Of a stretch of 64,000 bases of DNA, positions 46,701 through 57,687 are shown piece by piece. This DNA is from Mytilus galloprovincialis. Taxonomy: Eukaryota; Mollusca; Bivalvia; Mytilida; Mytilidae. The notes under the pieces were generated by a model that was given only the letters and a program-made list of their open reading frames with translations, did no database searches and had not been told where the DNA came from. The position numbers and the translations under genes were made by a program. Numbering within the stretch: position 1 is the stretch's first letter; each line of letters begins with the position of its first letter. The stretch lies in assembly GCF_965363235.1 (NCBI RefSeq), contig NC_134845.1:28026524-28090523 (forward strand), given 5' to 3'.

Positions 46701-49700
46701 GATATTACAATAGTCATGATAGCAGTGGCGGATCCAGAGGGGGGGTTCCGGGGGTCCGCACCCCCCCTTTATTTTGGCCGATCAATGCATTTGAATCGGG
46801 ACATATGTTTTGCACCCCCCTGCACCCCCCCCTTTGCCCTGGGCTAGCACCCCCCCCCCCCCCCCTTTTCGAAAATTCCTGCATCCGCCACTGTGATAGT
46901 ATAAAGGGTCATAATGTAAATAATGTTCTTTTTATATTATTCAATTCATATCTGAGTATACAATTAAAGTAACATTTCAAATTAAAAGTGTTTAAGTTTT
47001 ACTAAGGTTCTTGTGAGAAACTACCAACTAAATATTTAATATCTAGCACTAAAAAAAAAAAAAAATTTATTTTAAAAATGTAAAGAAATTATAATATATC
47101 AATTACAATTTAATTCAAATCTATCTTGTGTATGAAATTCAGTGTTTCTCATAAAAAAATATAAAAGTTATTAAGCTGGGCCATAATATAATTAATAGTC
47201 TCAGAGTTAAGCAACTTTGAAACAATCCATAAAAAATATAGGGAATTATATACACCAATCAATTAGATGTAACCAAAAGTCTCTTAATGCGTGTGGAATA
47301 CGTAATTTTCCCCTTTGGGATCAATATTCTTTTGTCAGCTGTTCCATCCGTGCGTCCGTAGTAATTATTGTAAACATACGGATTTCGGTTGTAGCTGGTC
47401 CGGTTCAGATCCGTAGTTTAGAAATCGGTCAATGGCGGACGAATGCAAGAAAATTTACAAAAATAAACGATGTTTGACAAGTTATTTGGAAAGGAACATG
47501 ACGTTTTTAATGCAATAAATGGATAAAACATTTACTGGCGGCAACTTTTATCACGTTTAAATGAAGTAACAAACTTATTTTGCCGCCGAAATTTAGGTTG
47601 AATCGTTTATGTCTGAATTTCTTTAATTATCAATAAAAAATTGATGTTTCATCAACTTGGTAAAAATTGAAAATGTCCGATGACGGAAGCGACTGAAAGC
47701 GAGTATCGTCAAGAACAGGGCGACTTGTTTTCGCTTTTGGGGGTCGGGGAAAGCGAAGTGACGGTCGGGAAAGCGACTTCTTCGCCCAAGTCGCCTGGTA
47801 GCGTGAGCCCTGTTTATAAATTGACTTTTGTTTTTGCATTTAGAGATCGATATGCTTTTATACAGTACAATTAAAATAATGAGCATATGCCACTTGAAGT
47901 CAATCAATCAATCAATCAAAATACAGACAATATTTTACCACAAACATATCCTGAAACTGAAAGGACATATCCATGTGTTAAAAGTAGAAAGTATGTTACC
48001 AAATTGAGCCGATCCTGACAAGACATATATAAAACTGTTCCAGCCTGTTGGTATAGGTTGATCAACACTGGATCCTTTCTGCATTTTAAAATCTAGGTAC
48101 ATGGTAGGTGTTCTTGTATACATGGGGGACTGAAAAACATGTAAATGAACATCAAGAATTAGGTACATGGTAGGTGTTCTTGTATACATAGGGGACTGAA
48201 AAACACATACATAAACATCAAAATCTAGGTAAATGGTAGGTGTTCTTGCATACATAGGGGACTGAAAAACACATTCATAAGTGTAAAAAAAAATCAAAAC
48301 TCAATTTTTTGATGTTCCCCCCATTGCAAATAATTGTTATGAAGGGACATAACTCAAGAACAAACTGTAAAAGTCAAATTTGTACTTGATCTGAGTTTTG
48401 TAGAATAAACATTATGTATAAGTGTCATAGCAGTTGGTTTAGACAAACTGAAGTTAAAGAACAGAAAAATAAAATTCAGCAATTTTTTCCATTTGTTTAT
48501 GGGCACAACTTTAGAAAGTAAAAGTGATGCTGCCAAAATGCATACTTCGAGTTGATCAGTGTTTTGTGGTAATAAGCATTTTGTAAAAGATTCATAACAT
48601 TTAGTTGAGGCAAGCATATATAAGAAAGAGATCAGAAATCAATTTAGGAACCTTTTACAAATTTAGACAAATTATTTAAAAGATAATGAACCTACTGTTT
48701 TGCCAAATGCTTTACCAGCAATGACCTTGATGGTGGTACCATTTTCTGTTGACCTTGGGATATCTTTATCTAATAATTCCTGGTAGGCTGGTTCAATCAT
48801 TTTATTTTTTTTTGCTAGGTTCACCCACAACTGTAAACCATGAGCCTCATCTGTTCCCTGAGGCATCTCACAATGTACTATACCACGTCCACAAGTCATC
48901 CACTGAAATAAACCATATTAGAGGTAAATTTTTCCTTGTATTATTGTGTCCATAGTACGTAGATGCCCCACTCACATTATCATTTTCTATGTTCAGTAGA
49001 TCCTGAAATTGGGATCAAAACTCTAATTTGGCATTAAAATTAGATAGATCATATCATTATCATAGGGAACATGTTTCCTAAGTTTCAAGTTGATTGGACC
49101 CACATCAAAAACTATGTGACCAAAAACTTAAACCTGAAGCGGTACAGACGAACATATGGACAGACGGACACACAAACCAAAAAACATAATGCCCATAAAT
49201 GGGGCATATAAATGGGACATAAATACATTTATGCCTAGGATTCTTATGAGCCAATATGAAATTGGTTTCATAATCTTCAAATAGATGCGTGTCTTTATGT
49301 TAGAAAAAGATGACCTTTAGATTAAATGGCTGTCCAAGCCCTGTCCAATTAAAGTCAAAGGAGACAGTATAATAATTTAAATTGTTTTTTTACATAAAAC
49401 TTTGGTTTTCAGAATTTGTCAGAATCTGAAGGACTATGGGTAATCTCATTGTTCATACTGCAAAATGAAAATAAGTTTACGTCACTGGTTTAATTACCAT
49501 TGTTTAGAACGTTTTTAACCAATCACAACATTTTGAAAATGCTACCCAGTAACGGCAAATTGTTAAATGATAGTTTTGACTTAATGACTATGACTGTAGT
49601 AATATCAAAAGCAGATTTAATAGATCAGATAAAAATAGGTAATTTTAAGCTGGATTATTTTAGAACACATGTGCAATTTTGCGATTTTTTCCCCAAGCAA

Positions 49701-52700
49701 AAAGATAATTACAAAATATTCTTTTGTTGCAAAAATCTTATTACAGTAATGTTTGTACTTCTAAACTTCTAAACATATATGAACTAGTTATGATTTTGTG
49801 TTATTCACAATTTTTAGTTTCAGATCATTTTATGGCTGTATAACATAAACAAAAAGAGAACATTAAAATCCAAAACTGTAATGTTTTATTGTAACACCAA
49901 AATTCTACAGTAAAATGATGAAAATTTAACTTTTTAATTACATTTAATATTTTAAGTGAATTTGACAACAAATCATAAATTAATTATTTTTTTTCAAAGT
50001 AATACACTTATATCTATAAAATACCTGTACATCTCCACTATTCAAAGCACCTTTATGGCCACAAAAATCTTCATGCTGTCCTGTACCTTTCAGAACATAT
50101 GACACCTGTAATAAGTAAAATAATCATACAAAAACTAAAATATGTTCATGTAGTAATAGTCTCACGTGACAATAAAAAAAATAAACAATTACAAAGTTTA
50201 ACAAAATCATTTTTATTCCATTGCTATTGTCCTGCTTACATTTAAGATTTAACTGACAAATTTAGAATTCAATTCAATTCTTTAAATTTTGTTGCTTTTT
50301 CCATGTTTTTTTTCTCAATTTTTTCCAAGAATTATTGTGAGAAAAAGAGAACAAACCCATATATCAAAAAAGGTAGTGCAACTTTTTAAGAGTGACACTT
50401 ACTGTTTCAAATCCTCTGTGTGGATGATCAGGAAATCCTGCAGGTGGTTTCACTTTAAATTCATCTAACATTAAAAATGGATCTAGCAGTTTTAACTGAA
50501 ATGAGAAATTATACAACTGAAGTATTACTGTAAATTGCATGACCATTTAACCCAACTAGAAAAGTATGTGTATAGAAGTAGGGTTGGTAGCAATATTTTA
50601 TTTTATACATATGTATATAATATATGATCTTTAGCTTTATAACAATGATGTACTGTTTTACATTAAAAGTAAAGTTTGGGGGTTGTGCATTCAGAAAAGA
50701 GCCCACCTGGAGCTATATATGTGATAAATGCATAGACTTTTCATAATTGCTCCAAATGTAAGCTTGTCAGGTGACATAGGGGCCCTTCTCTTTAAAATTT
50801 TTGATCTGCATCAGAAACATGTTTAACTCTTACATATTCTTATCATTCCTGAAAAAGCTTGCACTTGTCTTTAGTTTCTTGATTTATTTGTTGTTATTTT
50901 TATAAATAGGAATTTGAGTTGTCATTTTAAATTGACAATAATGAGGATCGTTATAATGAAAGAAGTTATCAATCATGTGAACAAAACATCAAGTACAAAA
51001 TTCAAACAGATTCCTGACAAAGAGGAACTTTTTAAACAGCAGAATGGTAAACGATACAAGACATTTTCAATTTCAACAGGATAAGGGTACCGTGATGCTT
51101 AAACATCTTGGGTAAAAAAGTTAAGATAAGCATTTTTTTAGATTACACAAAAAAAGCATTTAAAATTAATAAGAGCCATTGATTAATATCTTGTTGGACC
51201 ATGGATAAATTAATGAGAGCCATTGATTAATATCTTGTTGGACCATGGATAAAAACTGAACTTAACTGTACTATTGTTTGGCTCAACTGTATTCCAATTA
51301 TCAAATCCAGGTTCGTTCAAGTAAGGGTGAAGGTTAGTTCCTATTAAAACGTTTAAACCTGCTGCATTTGTTTGCACCTGTCCTAAGTCAGGAACCTGAT
51401 GTTCAGTGGTTGACCTTTGTTGATGTGGTTCATAAGTGTTTCTCATTTTACATATATTTTAGACCTCTGGATTTCCTGTTTGAATGAGTTTACACTACTT
51501 GGTCCAAGGACACAGTTATCGTCCTTTGGTTTTCGTTGTCTACGAATATAGACCCTAGTGTAAACAGTGTATAACTTTTATGTTTTATTTAATACACTTT
51601 CCCAAATTTATTTCTTGAATTAAATGCATGAAATATTAAGTAGGGGGATGTTATTACATGTTAAAAAAATTTTGGTGCTGAATCTTTATGTTAAGTAGTG
51701 ATTTGGTCCAGTGTAAAAAGGTAAAATTTTATCACGTCTGAAGCTGTCAAACTGAATTTTACACCCCCTTAACACTTCCGGAAGGGAGACAACTCGAAAC
51801 GATAATATGGAAGGCTCCATTTCGCCTGATGGGGTGTTCTACGATGAGGATTACATTTATTTTAATTTAAATGATGCATATGATTTAAAATTATGCAACA
51901 ACAATAACCTTCAATAGCAGACATGCATAGAAAAGATCCCATGAGTTATAAGTTAATTAATTGAGTGGAGAATCCAGAGCAACCATTCAATCTAAAACCC
52001 CTTGAAGTTAAGAAAACTATACGCATGCGCATAATTTCCAAAACAAAACCTGGAGCAAGAACGTATATTAAATGTTTATTAAACGACCTAGATGGTTCTC
52101 TATTTCTTTATGGAAGTACAATCTCAAATATCAGTTTCATAACGGTAACATATATGAAAAACTCCACTTCAGTTCTTAAATGACAGAAATAGATTTATCG
52201 GAATTCAGAGAACTCTCGCATTTTATCAAAACTGGGAATTCCCTCTGACGTGTTTCTAAATTTATAAAAATACTAAATATAAATACTGCTTAATTTTGAT
52301 TTTACGTGTTGTTTAAAACACGCATATAAGTCAAGGGAATTATCAAACATGAATATTATGAAAAGAACATTATAGGAAAGTTGTTTAAGTTCAATCCCTT
52401 TGTTTGTTTTTACCTTTTAAAGCAAGACAATCATAAGAATCTGAGATGTTCCTTAATATTTAGAATAAAACGATTGACCTGAGGGCAATGCTCTGAGCCA
52501 CCGGTATAAGTCTACAGATAGCAATCGTATCCCAAAAATCTTTTAAAGAAAGAGCAGGTGCAATTTTTATAATTTGAATTTATGGTCTAAAAGAAATGCA
52601 CTATGAAATAACTGTGTTCTCGGACCACTTATTTTATGGGCCCTTTATAGCATGCTGTTTAGTGTAAGCCAAGTCTCCTGGTTGAAGAACGTACGTTGAC

Positions 52701-53064
52701 CTATAATGGTTAACTTTTACAAATTGTCACTTGGATGGAGAGTTGTCTCATTGGCACATATATCACATCTTAATACATCCACTAATAACAAAGAAAGTGG
52801 CCATGTTGACCACCCATACCCAATCATCCATAAGTTTTAAAACTTCTAGTCATCTCTCCATTTATTTACTCATCTTAAAATATTACGTATAATGCATTTG
52901 TATGTATGGTCAAAACTACCTTAATGGTCACCTTGTTTAAGTTGAAGTTGCCTAAACACCATGATTGTTACCTCTGGTCTTCCTATACTTCTTCTAACCA
53001 CAGCTCCATCTCCTTCATCAGCCTCTATACTGGACAAACTTAACTTCACCGTTTTTGATGTCAT
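43608..53064 (-). CDS. PIR: Pirin A (pirin family cupin), 8 exons, complete
   Basis: Exons (- strand): 53064-52972, 50495-50403, 50105-50025, 48902-48696, 48129-48000, 46232-46147, 44757-44691, 43726-43608. They sum to 876 nt, 291 aa plus TGA, close to the 290 aa of human pirin. Both cupin halves are present. Metal ligands by family knowledge are His55, His57 ([10 protein letters not shown]), His99 and Glu101 (RGIVHCE), so iron binding is likely; role as nuclear iron-dependent co-regulator is by family. In the C-terminal cupin the EPHHTxVL block of other pirins is changed ([12 protein letters not shown]). Ends [16 protein letters not shown]...[11 protein letters not shown]. Intron phases 0,0,0,0,1,0,1 equal those of pirin B, 4.6 kb downstream on the same strand. 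Introns hold many transposons. Confidence 0.94.
44038..44227. mobile_element. MITE, TGTAAACCAAC family
   Basis: Inverted ends TGTAAACCAACC and TTGGTTTACA around 190 bp with ttttcgcagat and gcgttgattctcac. No clear target duplication. Related half near 42927. Confidence 0.6.
44370..44670 (-). repeat. Dispersed repeat (gatgtggtatga family, reversed, long copy)
   Basis: gtcttaagtcagaaacctga, gaggttcataagtgcttttc, tttggggccctttatcg, tttgacctataatggtttac and acaaattgtgact. The longest unbroken copy in the window; serves as reference for interrupted copies. Confidence 0.75.
44691..44757 (-). CDS. PIR: Pirin A exon 7
   Basis: [20 protein letters not shown] then QYG; 67 nt. Confidence 0.93.
44792..45806 (+). 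mobile_element. CTCACCTGG element with ~165-bp units and terminal hairpin
   Basis: Starts agaggctctctagagcctgt then atcgctcacctgg, and ends with a 13-bp hairpin gctcacttggccc-ttt-gggccaggtgagc (45772-45800). Five to six units of about 165 bp (44869-45710) share gttctctaaaagaagtcatt, cccatagggtcctatgtta, gccatcttggatgatgg and acacttggtcagcacctca. Long frames across it are repeat artefacts. Confidence 0.85.
46147..46232 (-). CDS. PIR: Pirin A exon 6
   Basis: [20 protein letters not shown] then GDFIHISNL; 86 nt, gtaagt donor. Confidence 0.88.
46430..46555 (+). repeat. Dispersed repeat (gatgtggtatga family)
   Basis: aagatgtggtatgatgccaa, tgagacaactctccacaaga, gaccaaaatgacacagaaat, cggccttcaacaatgagc. 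The best-preserved forward copy of this end. Confidence 0.8.
46582..47812. mobile_element. TIR transposon, CAGGGCTCAC family (1.23 kb)
   Basis: Ends CAGGGCTCACACTAC and (reversed) CAGGGCTCACGCTACC, flanked by TTTATA at 46576-46581 and 47813-47818 (6-bp duplication). Its right 150 bp is rich in agcgac / cgacttc words. A second element is nested at 46723-46893. No transposase frame. In the pirin A intron between exons 5 and 6. Confidence 0.88.
46723..46893. mobile_element. MITE, CAGTGGCGGATCCAG family, nested
   Basis: Ends CAGTGGCGGATCCAG and (reversed) CAGTGGCGGATGCAGG, flanked by TGATAG at 46717-46722 and 46894-46899. 171 bp with long C runs (17 C near 46849). It is hAT-like in its ends; 35991-36124 is a relative. 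Confidence 0.92.
48000..48129 (-). CDS. PIR: Pirin A exon 5 (with two upstream repeat acceptors)
   Basis: [40 protein letters not shown]; 130 nt. The acceptor and first 40 nt of this exon are repeated at 48195 and 48261 (66-bp steps) in an unbroken frame. The 48129 site gives the family-length protein. Confidence 0.9.
48129..48297 (-). repeat. 66-bp tandem repeat of the exon 5 acceptor
   Basis: Two and a half copies. Each holds a tgtttttcag acceptor and SPMY(T/A)RTPT(M/I)YL, with exon-type starts at 48129, 48195 and 48261. Confidence 0.92.
48696..48902 (-). CDS. PIR: Pirin A exon 4
   Basis: [55 protein letters not shown]; 69 codons. Confidence 0.95.
48963..49215 (-). mobile_element. GGGGCAT element, reversed copy
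   Basis: From gatgccccactcacattatc to gacagacggacacacaaacc and tggggcat. The reverse complement matches 58265-58575 (gatatgatctttctaatttt, ggtccactgaacatagaaaa). Confidence 0.75.
50025..50105 (-). CDS. PIR: Pirin A exon 3
   Basis: 27 codons: [20 protein letters not shown] then LNSGDVQ. Phase 0 on both sides, so loss or skipping does not shift the frame. No equivalent was found in pirin B. Confidence 0.95.
50403..50495 (-). CDS. PIR: Pirin A exon 2 (HPH metal ligands)
   Basis: [20 protein letters not shown] then [11 protein letters not shown]; gtaagt donor, phase 0. Confidence 0.95.
51355..52770 (-). repeat. Dispersed repeat (gatgtggtatga family, reversed), split by a transposon
   Basis: Left part to 51500 (gtcctaagtcaggaacctga, gatgtggttcataagtgt) and right part from 52627 (ttttatgggccctttatagc, ttgacctataatggttaact). 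Joined at ACTT they rebuild the order seen at 44370-44670. Confidence 0.85.
51501..52626. mobile_element. TIR element, GGTCC family (1.13 kb), 4-bp duplication
   Basis: Ends GGTCCAAGGACACAGTTAT and (reversed) GGTCCGAGAACACAGTTAT, flanked by ACTT at 51497-51500 and 52627-52630. The core (about 51776-52540) is shared with 5645-6441. It includes an open frame with [12 protein letters not shown] and KKTIRMRI. No known transposase seen. Inserted in a dispersed repeat, so it is the younger of the two. Confidence 0.88.
52972..53064 (-). CDS. PIR: Pirin A exon 1
   Basis: 31 codons from [23 protein letters not shown], then [11 protein letters not shown] and gtaaca. Matches the N-terminus of human pirin in length. 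Confidence 0.92.
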
Positions 53065-53762
53065 TTCAATAGCACTGTGTTATCATACTGAAATAATAAT
53101 GTTTTAAATTCAAAAAATAAACATGGTATAAAATCAATTACTTCAAAGTCCCTTTAAGCTCATTGGTAAATAATTAAAAATTGATTCTGTTGTTATCTGT
53201 AATTTTATGGATAAATATCAATTTGTTAAATCTATAATGTCTGGTTCGACTCAATGTTTGTTACTACTTCCCATCTCCCCAAATTGATACTTTCAGATAG
53301 TGGGGTTTTTTTGTGGTTCAAAATGTCCCCAATTTTAATTTGAATGAAGCTTTTGGTTCTGCATTTCATAAAAGTTACTATCAAGTTGTATTATGTTAAA
53401 AGATAATGTGTTAGAGTAATCCAGTCACACAGGATACATGTATTTGAATATTTTCAGATTGACTTTGGTCTCGTATTAAACTGAAGATTTTTTATCAATA
53501 TTTTTATTATATTGTTAGATGGTGTTCCGTTTGATAGCAAAACTAAATCACACTTTTTGTAAGATACCCATTAATGTATTCTCTTAAAAAGATCTTTCGG
53601 CAGATCGTTTATATGTGGAGCTTATTGTTTCTGACATTTTCACAGCCTACAAGTTCTCTCTTTCTTTTACAATTTAAAGATAATAATCAAAATCTGTGAA
53701 ATTTTTCAATATGCAAAAATATATAAAACAGGAGATAAAGGACCTTAGACTACATGATTAAC
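53065..53762. other. Pirin A upstream spacer
   Basis: AT-rich; no exon or core promoter element recognised. Confidence 0.5.
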
Positions 53763-54487
53763 AAGTCAGATTAGCACTTACTACTCCAGATATTTAGATA
53801 TACATTTGTAAGCCAATGACTTTGAACTTGACATCTCAGGGGCAATAGATTGTCAGATTTTTCTGAAATCTAAAATGGGGATTGACTTGGACCTGCTGCT
53901 AACTACTTTAATTTTAGAGATATAAGCCAATTTCAGTATTTGACGCTTATAAATCCTATTTTCTCAATCATATAGTTTATAAAAACTGAAATTTTCAGGG
54001 GCAATAACATTAAAAAGGGTTGTCAATTTTTCTTTAAAATTTGCAAGAGATAAAAATTGATTGACCTTCTGATAAATTCTAAATTTGTCATATTTGCATT
54101 TAGTTTTAGAAATATAAGTACTTTGTAGTTTTCTGAAAATTCAACACTTCTAAATGGACATTAACTTTTAAATGGATTGTCGCAAATTCTACAAATACAT
54201 GAAATATCACAGGTGATAAACCTTGACCTGCTGATCTTTTCACTTTAAGATCTAAGCCAAAAACTGCATATTTTCCATATGTTCTATTTTTAGCAACATC
54301 ATGACTTTCTTAAGTACATGTAGATACCCTAAGGAACATCATGGTATCAATTTGGTTACATTTGAACTATTAGAAATATAACCTGGAGTTTTCCGTGTTA
54401 TAGTAATTCAAAGACGGAATACCAATACTTTAAATCTTATTTATAGCAAGGTTCGAACAGTACCAGGTCTAAGACCTAATCTGACTT
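53763..54487. mobile_element. AAGTCAGATTAG element with hairpin end
   Basis: Ends AAGTCAGATTAG (53763) and CTAATCTGACTT (ends 54487) are exact inverted copies. A hairpin AGGTCT-a-AGACCT (54465-54477) overlaps the right end. Interior has three to four degenerate units of about 150-190 bp (aggggcaata, ttgaccttgacctgctgat type, tttagaaatataag). No protein frame. Confidence 0.7.
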
Positions 54488-54598
54488 CGAAACATACAAA
54501 AGCTTATAAAAAAACAGTATCTATAGAAAAGGATTTGTGTCCAACGGATTAACTTGTCATCATCAAAGTGATTTCCATTACAACAAACATATATTTAA

Positions 54599-55412
54599 GG
54601 AGGCTCAAGCAGACCACACGAAATACGTCGGACCGTCGGACAAATCCAGTGAATAATGGATCGGTCAGGTAAAATTTTGTTGAATTCCGGTCCGAATATC
54701 CGGTGTTTTTTTTCATGGATTTTTCTAACATTCTAGCAAAATTGACAAACGATCTCAAATTCATTTTCATCTTTATTATTCATCACAGCGATGTTTATTT
54801 TGTTCCAATGCTAGCTTTATGCCGAAAATCGCCAACCAGTAATGTGTAAATCCGGGTAAAAACATATCTGACTGTCAAAAACAACAATGGCTACCATCAT
54901 TGGCACAACCGGAAATGTAAATAAAACCGGATCAGATTCTGGGAACGGATAAGGATAATTCCGGGTTTGCCGATTAAATACAATAAATGAATAAAAATCC
55001 AAGTAGATCACAAAATTCAGCTATGAAATATAAACACTAGAATTGAAAACCAAAAGATATATGAAAAAGAAAGAAGAAACAGGAAATAATATTTTATACA
55101 GAAACTCTAAATTATGTTTAGTTCACAAACATTGTCAAAATCCAATAAAATGGGACATTACTCTTCACTGAAATGCATTCAAGCAATTGTGCACAACTTT
55201 CATAACAATATACCCTCTCGTTCCATCATTTTGTTTTTGTGAATTTTGGGGAGGAGTAGGGCACAACAAAGTCATATGTTTTTTGTCGGATAATATACAA
55301 TTAGATGTAAAAAAAATTGGTCTGGTAAAATTTCATTCGGTTTGGTAAAGCTAGGATGCTTACCAGACCGAATGTCCTGTAAAAATAAAATTCATTCATG
55401 TAGTCTGCTCAA
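54599..55412. mobile_element. Possible TIR element (TCAAGCAGACCAC)
   Basis: Left tcaagcagaccac and right gtagtctgctcaa match as inverted ends at 10 of 13 positions. Several tccggt / accgga words lie inside. Boundaries are uncertain. Confidence 0.4.
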
Positions 55413-56082
55413 GGGTACAAAAATTTCAGCAAATCTTTTTTTTTTTTTCTATTACAAATTTCATTTCATATTCTATTAGTTGTTACTCTATCATATGGTA
55501 CAAAAATCAACAAAAAAAATCAATTCGTTTTGGCCCCAGATGACTTTTAAAATGTATATGTCATTGAAAAAGCTCCAAATTATCTCCCTTTTGTGCAAAA
55601 AAGCAATTTTTATCCAAAATTGAAATATCTTTTTTTACTGATTGGTGACCTATATATTTTATTATTTTTTTCAAATAAGCTGTACTTAAACTAAACTATT
55701 GTAAAATTTAAGGGATTTCTGTAATTTTGTTCTATTTTTATTTTGATATTACATGTACCTCTATTTCTCCTATTAGTTCAACAGAAAAAAAGTACCTGTA
55801 CAAAAAATGTATGTTTCTTTCGAAGGCAAATTTAGAGCTTAAATGAATTGTGACCCAATTTTCTTATTTTATTTTTCTATTAAGTATATGATAAAGTTCA
55901 TTTATAGAAAAATAAAGCGAAATCCTACAATGTTTATTTAAAAAAAAATATTTATACCCGCAAGCCCCCTTAACAAGAGTTAATTGAACACAAAGAAATG
56001 TAAAAGGTTAGATAATTGAATTAACAAATTGTCACTGTAATACTTAACATATATTGTCTCAATTTGATTTATTTCTAAGTCC

Positions 56083-56302
56083 CAATAGGGCTCTTCATGG
56101 TTAGTTCGGCCATATTGGATAGGGGCCAGATTTTTTTTAAAGAGGTGGGAATAGTATGAAAGTATGGGAAATTCTATGCATGTTTCTAAGCAACTGCTCT
56201 GTTTTAATGATGTGTTCATGTATTTTTCACACCATCTTTACCTTTATTATGAAAATGTGCCCCCTATCTAATATGGCTGAACTACCATGAAGAGCCCTAT
56301 TG
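56083..56302. mobile_element. MITE, CAATAGGGCTCTTCATGG family
   Basis: Inverted ends of about 40 bp, CAATAGGGCTCTTCATGGTT and its near complement, with TCC on both sides (possible 3-bp duplication). Interior as at 1810-1945. Confidence 0.85.
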
Positions 56303-56326
56303 TCCAAATCTTCCTGGTTATAAACA

Positions 56327-57600
56327 GTGGCAGATCCAACACCGCAGACTGACCTAAAGGGGGCCATGGTCCACTCACCCTTCAGTGATTCCCAATATAA
56401 TCAACCTATGATAAATATATGAATAGGTCAATAAAGTTCCCATAAGTGGCATAAGTTTTTTGTCTTTTTATCAACTAATTTTTCTCTTTTTGGCGCTTTG
56501 GTATTCCACTCTTTCATTATGATTACACACCATTGTGCAACCCAAACAATATGGAAAAAGGTTACATTTTTAATTTGTAGAATTCTTTTAGGGAAAAGTT
56601 CCAATCTGATGAAATCAAAATAATTTATTTGACAGCTCGTCTAACATCGTCTAAGTGAAAGAGAATCTAAAGCTACTAGCGTATTTATAAGTCGACGGTT
56701 CAAGTTTGCAGGCCTGCCGCCCATTGCAGAACTTTAACAATATTTTCTACAGTAAATAACAGTAAAACTTTCTACATATTAAAATGTAACATCATTTGTA
56801 ACATTACCCCTATGCTAAATTGCTACGATTAATAACTGTTCGAGTGCTGTATGCTGTATGTAGATCTTTTAAAAGGTGAAGGACAACTGCAACCGGAAAT
56901 TAAAAAAAAATTTTTGTCAGCTGGTAGTCACTCATATCATACCACAACTTTCTTATATTGAAAGGTTTGATATTTTAAAAATATTAAAGGGACACTAGTA
57001 AACGAGATAATTTGTTCAAAGATAAATGAAAGTGCATTCGCTTTTAGCAGCCAGTATGGTATAATTTGGTCAAAATAATATAATTACTCTTGACGGATTT
57101 TTCGCTTGCAAGTGAATAATTCGACCTCATTTAATCCGTATTCATGTGACCTACAATTCAACCCCTTAACTAGAGATGGATAATGTATGAATTATGAGTG
57201 TCTATTTATTAAAAGGAAAAACATGTCAACATTGAAAGTGAAACAACGGTAAACTTAAATTTATATGATTGACTGATTCGATTCACAAAAACTATACAGA
57301 TAAAAACGATGATAAACATACATTTGTAACCTTGTCTGAAACTAAACAGACTTAGAAAATTCAATTGCGGGACAAGTTCGCTATCTATCTATATCTATGT
57401 ATTTATGTTTATATCGCTTAAACTGAGTGTGACTGTCGAAATTCTTCGGAGGTCAACTCGATAGTAAACTAGATGGCGTTTAGACATACACACGACACGA
57501 TGATACATTTTACCGAGCCCATTGTATGTAAATTGTTTATTTTAGATTTATTTTTATTTGGATATACGTTTTAGTATGTTACGATAATTTAAATATTTGA
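56327..57600. other. Spacer; CAGTGGCAGATCC fragment at its start
   Basis: 56327 begins cagtggcagatccaac, an isolated end of the CAGTGGCGG family; no right end found. The rest is unassigned. Confidence 0.4.
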
Positions 57601-57601
57601 A

Positions 57602-57687
57602 TTTGAGTCAAATCGGTGAACATGAATTTGACAATCAATGCCCCTTTGAGTCAAATAGGTGAACATGATTTCGACAACCAATGACCC
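57602..57687. repeat. 43-bp tandem pair
   Basis: tttgagtcaaat.ggtgaaca occurs at 57602 and 57645 with the same following bases. Confidence 0.85.

Noticed and set aside
46658-46972. Pro-rich frame as a gene
   Set aside because: It is read through the C-runs of a nested MITE and both of its flanks.
54440-54487. ggttcgaac as a tRNA T-loop
   Set aside because: No acceptor stem, D-arm or anticodon arm can be formed around it; it lies at the hairpin end of a repeat element.
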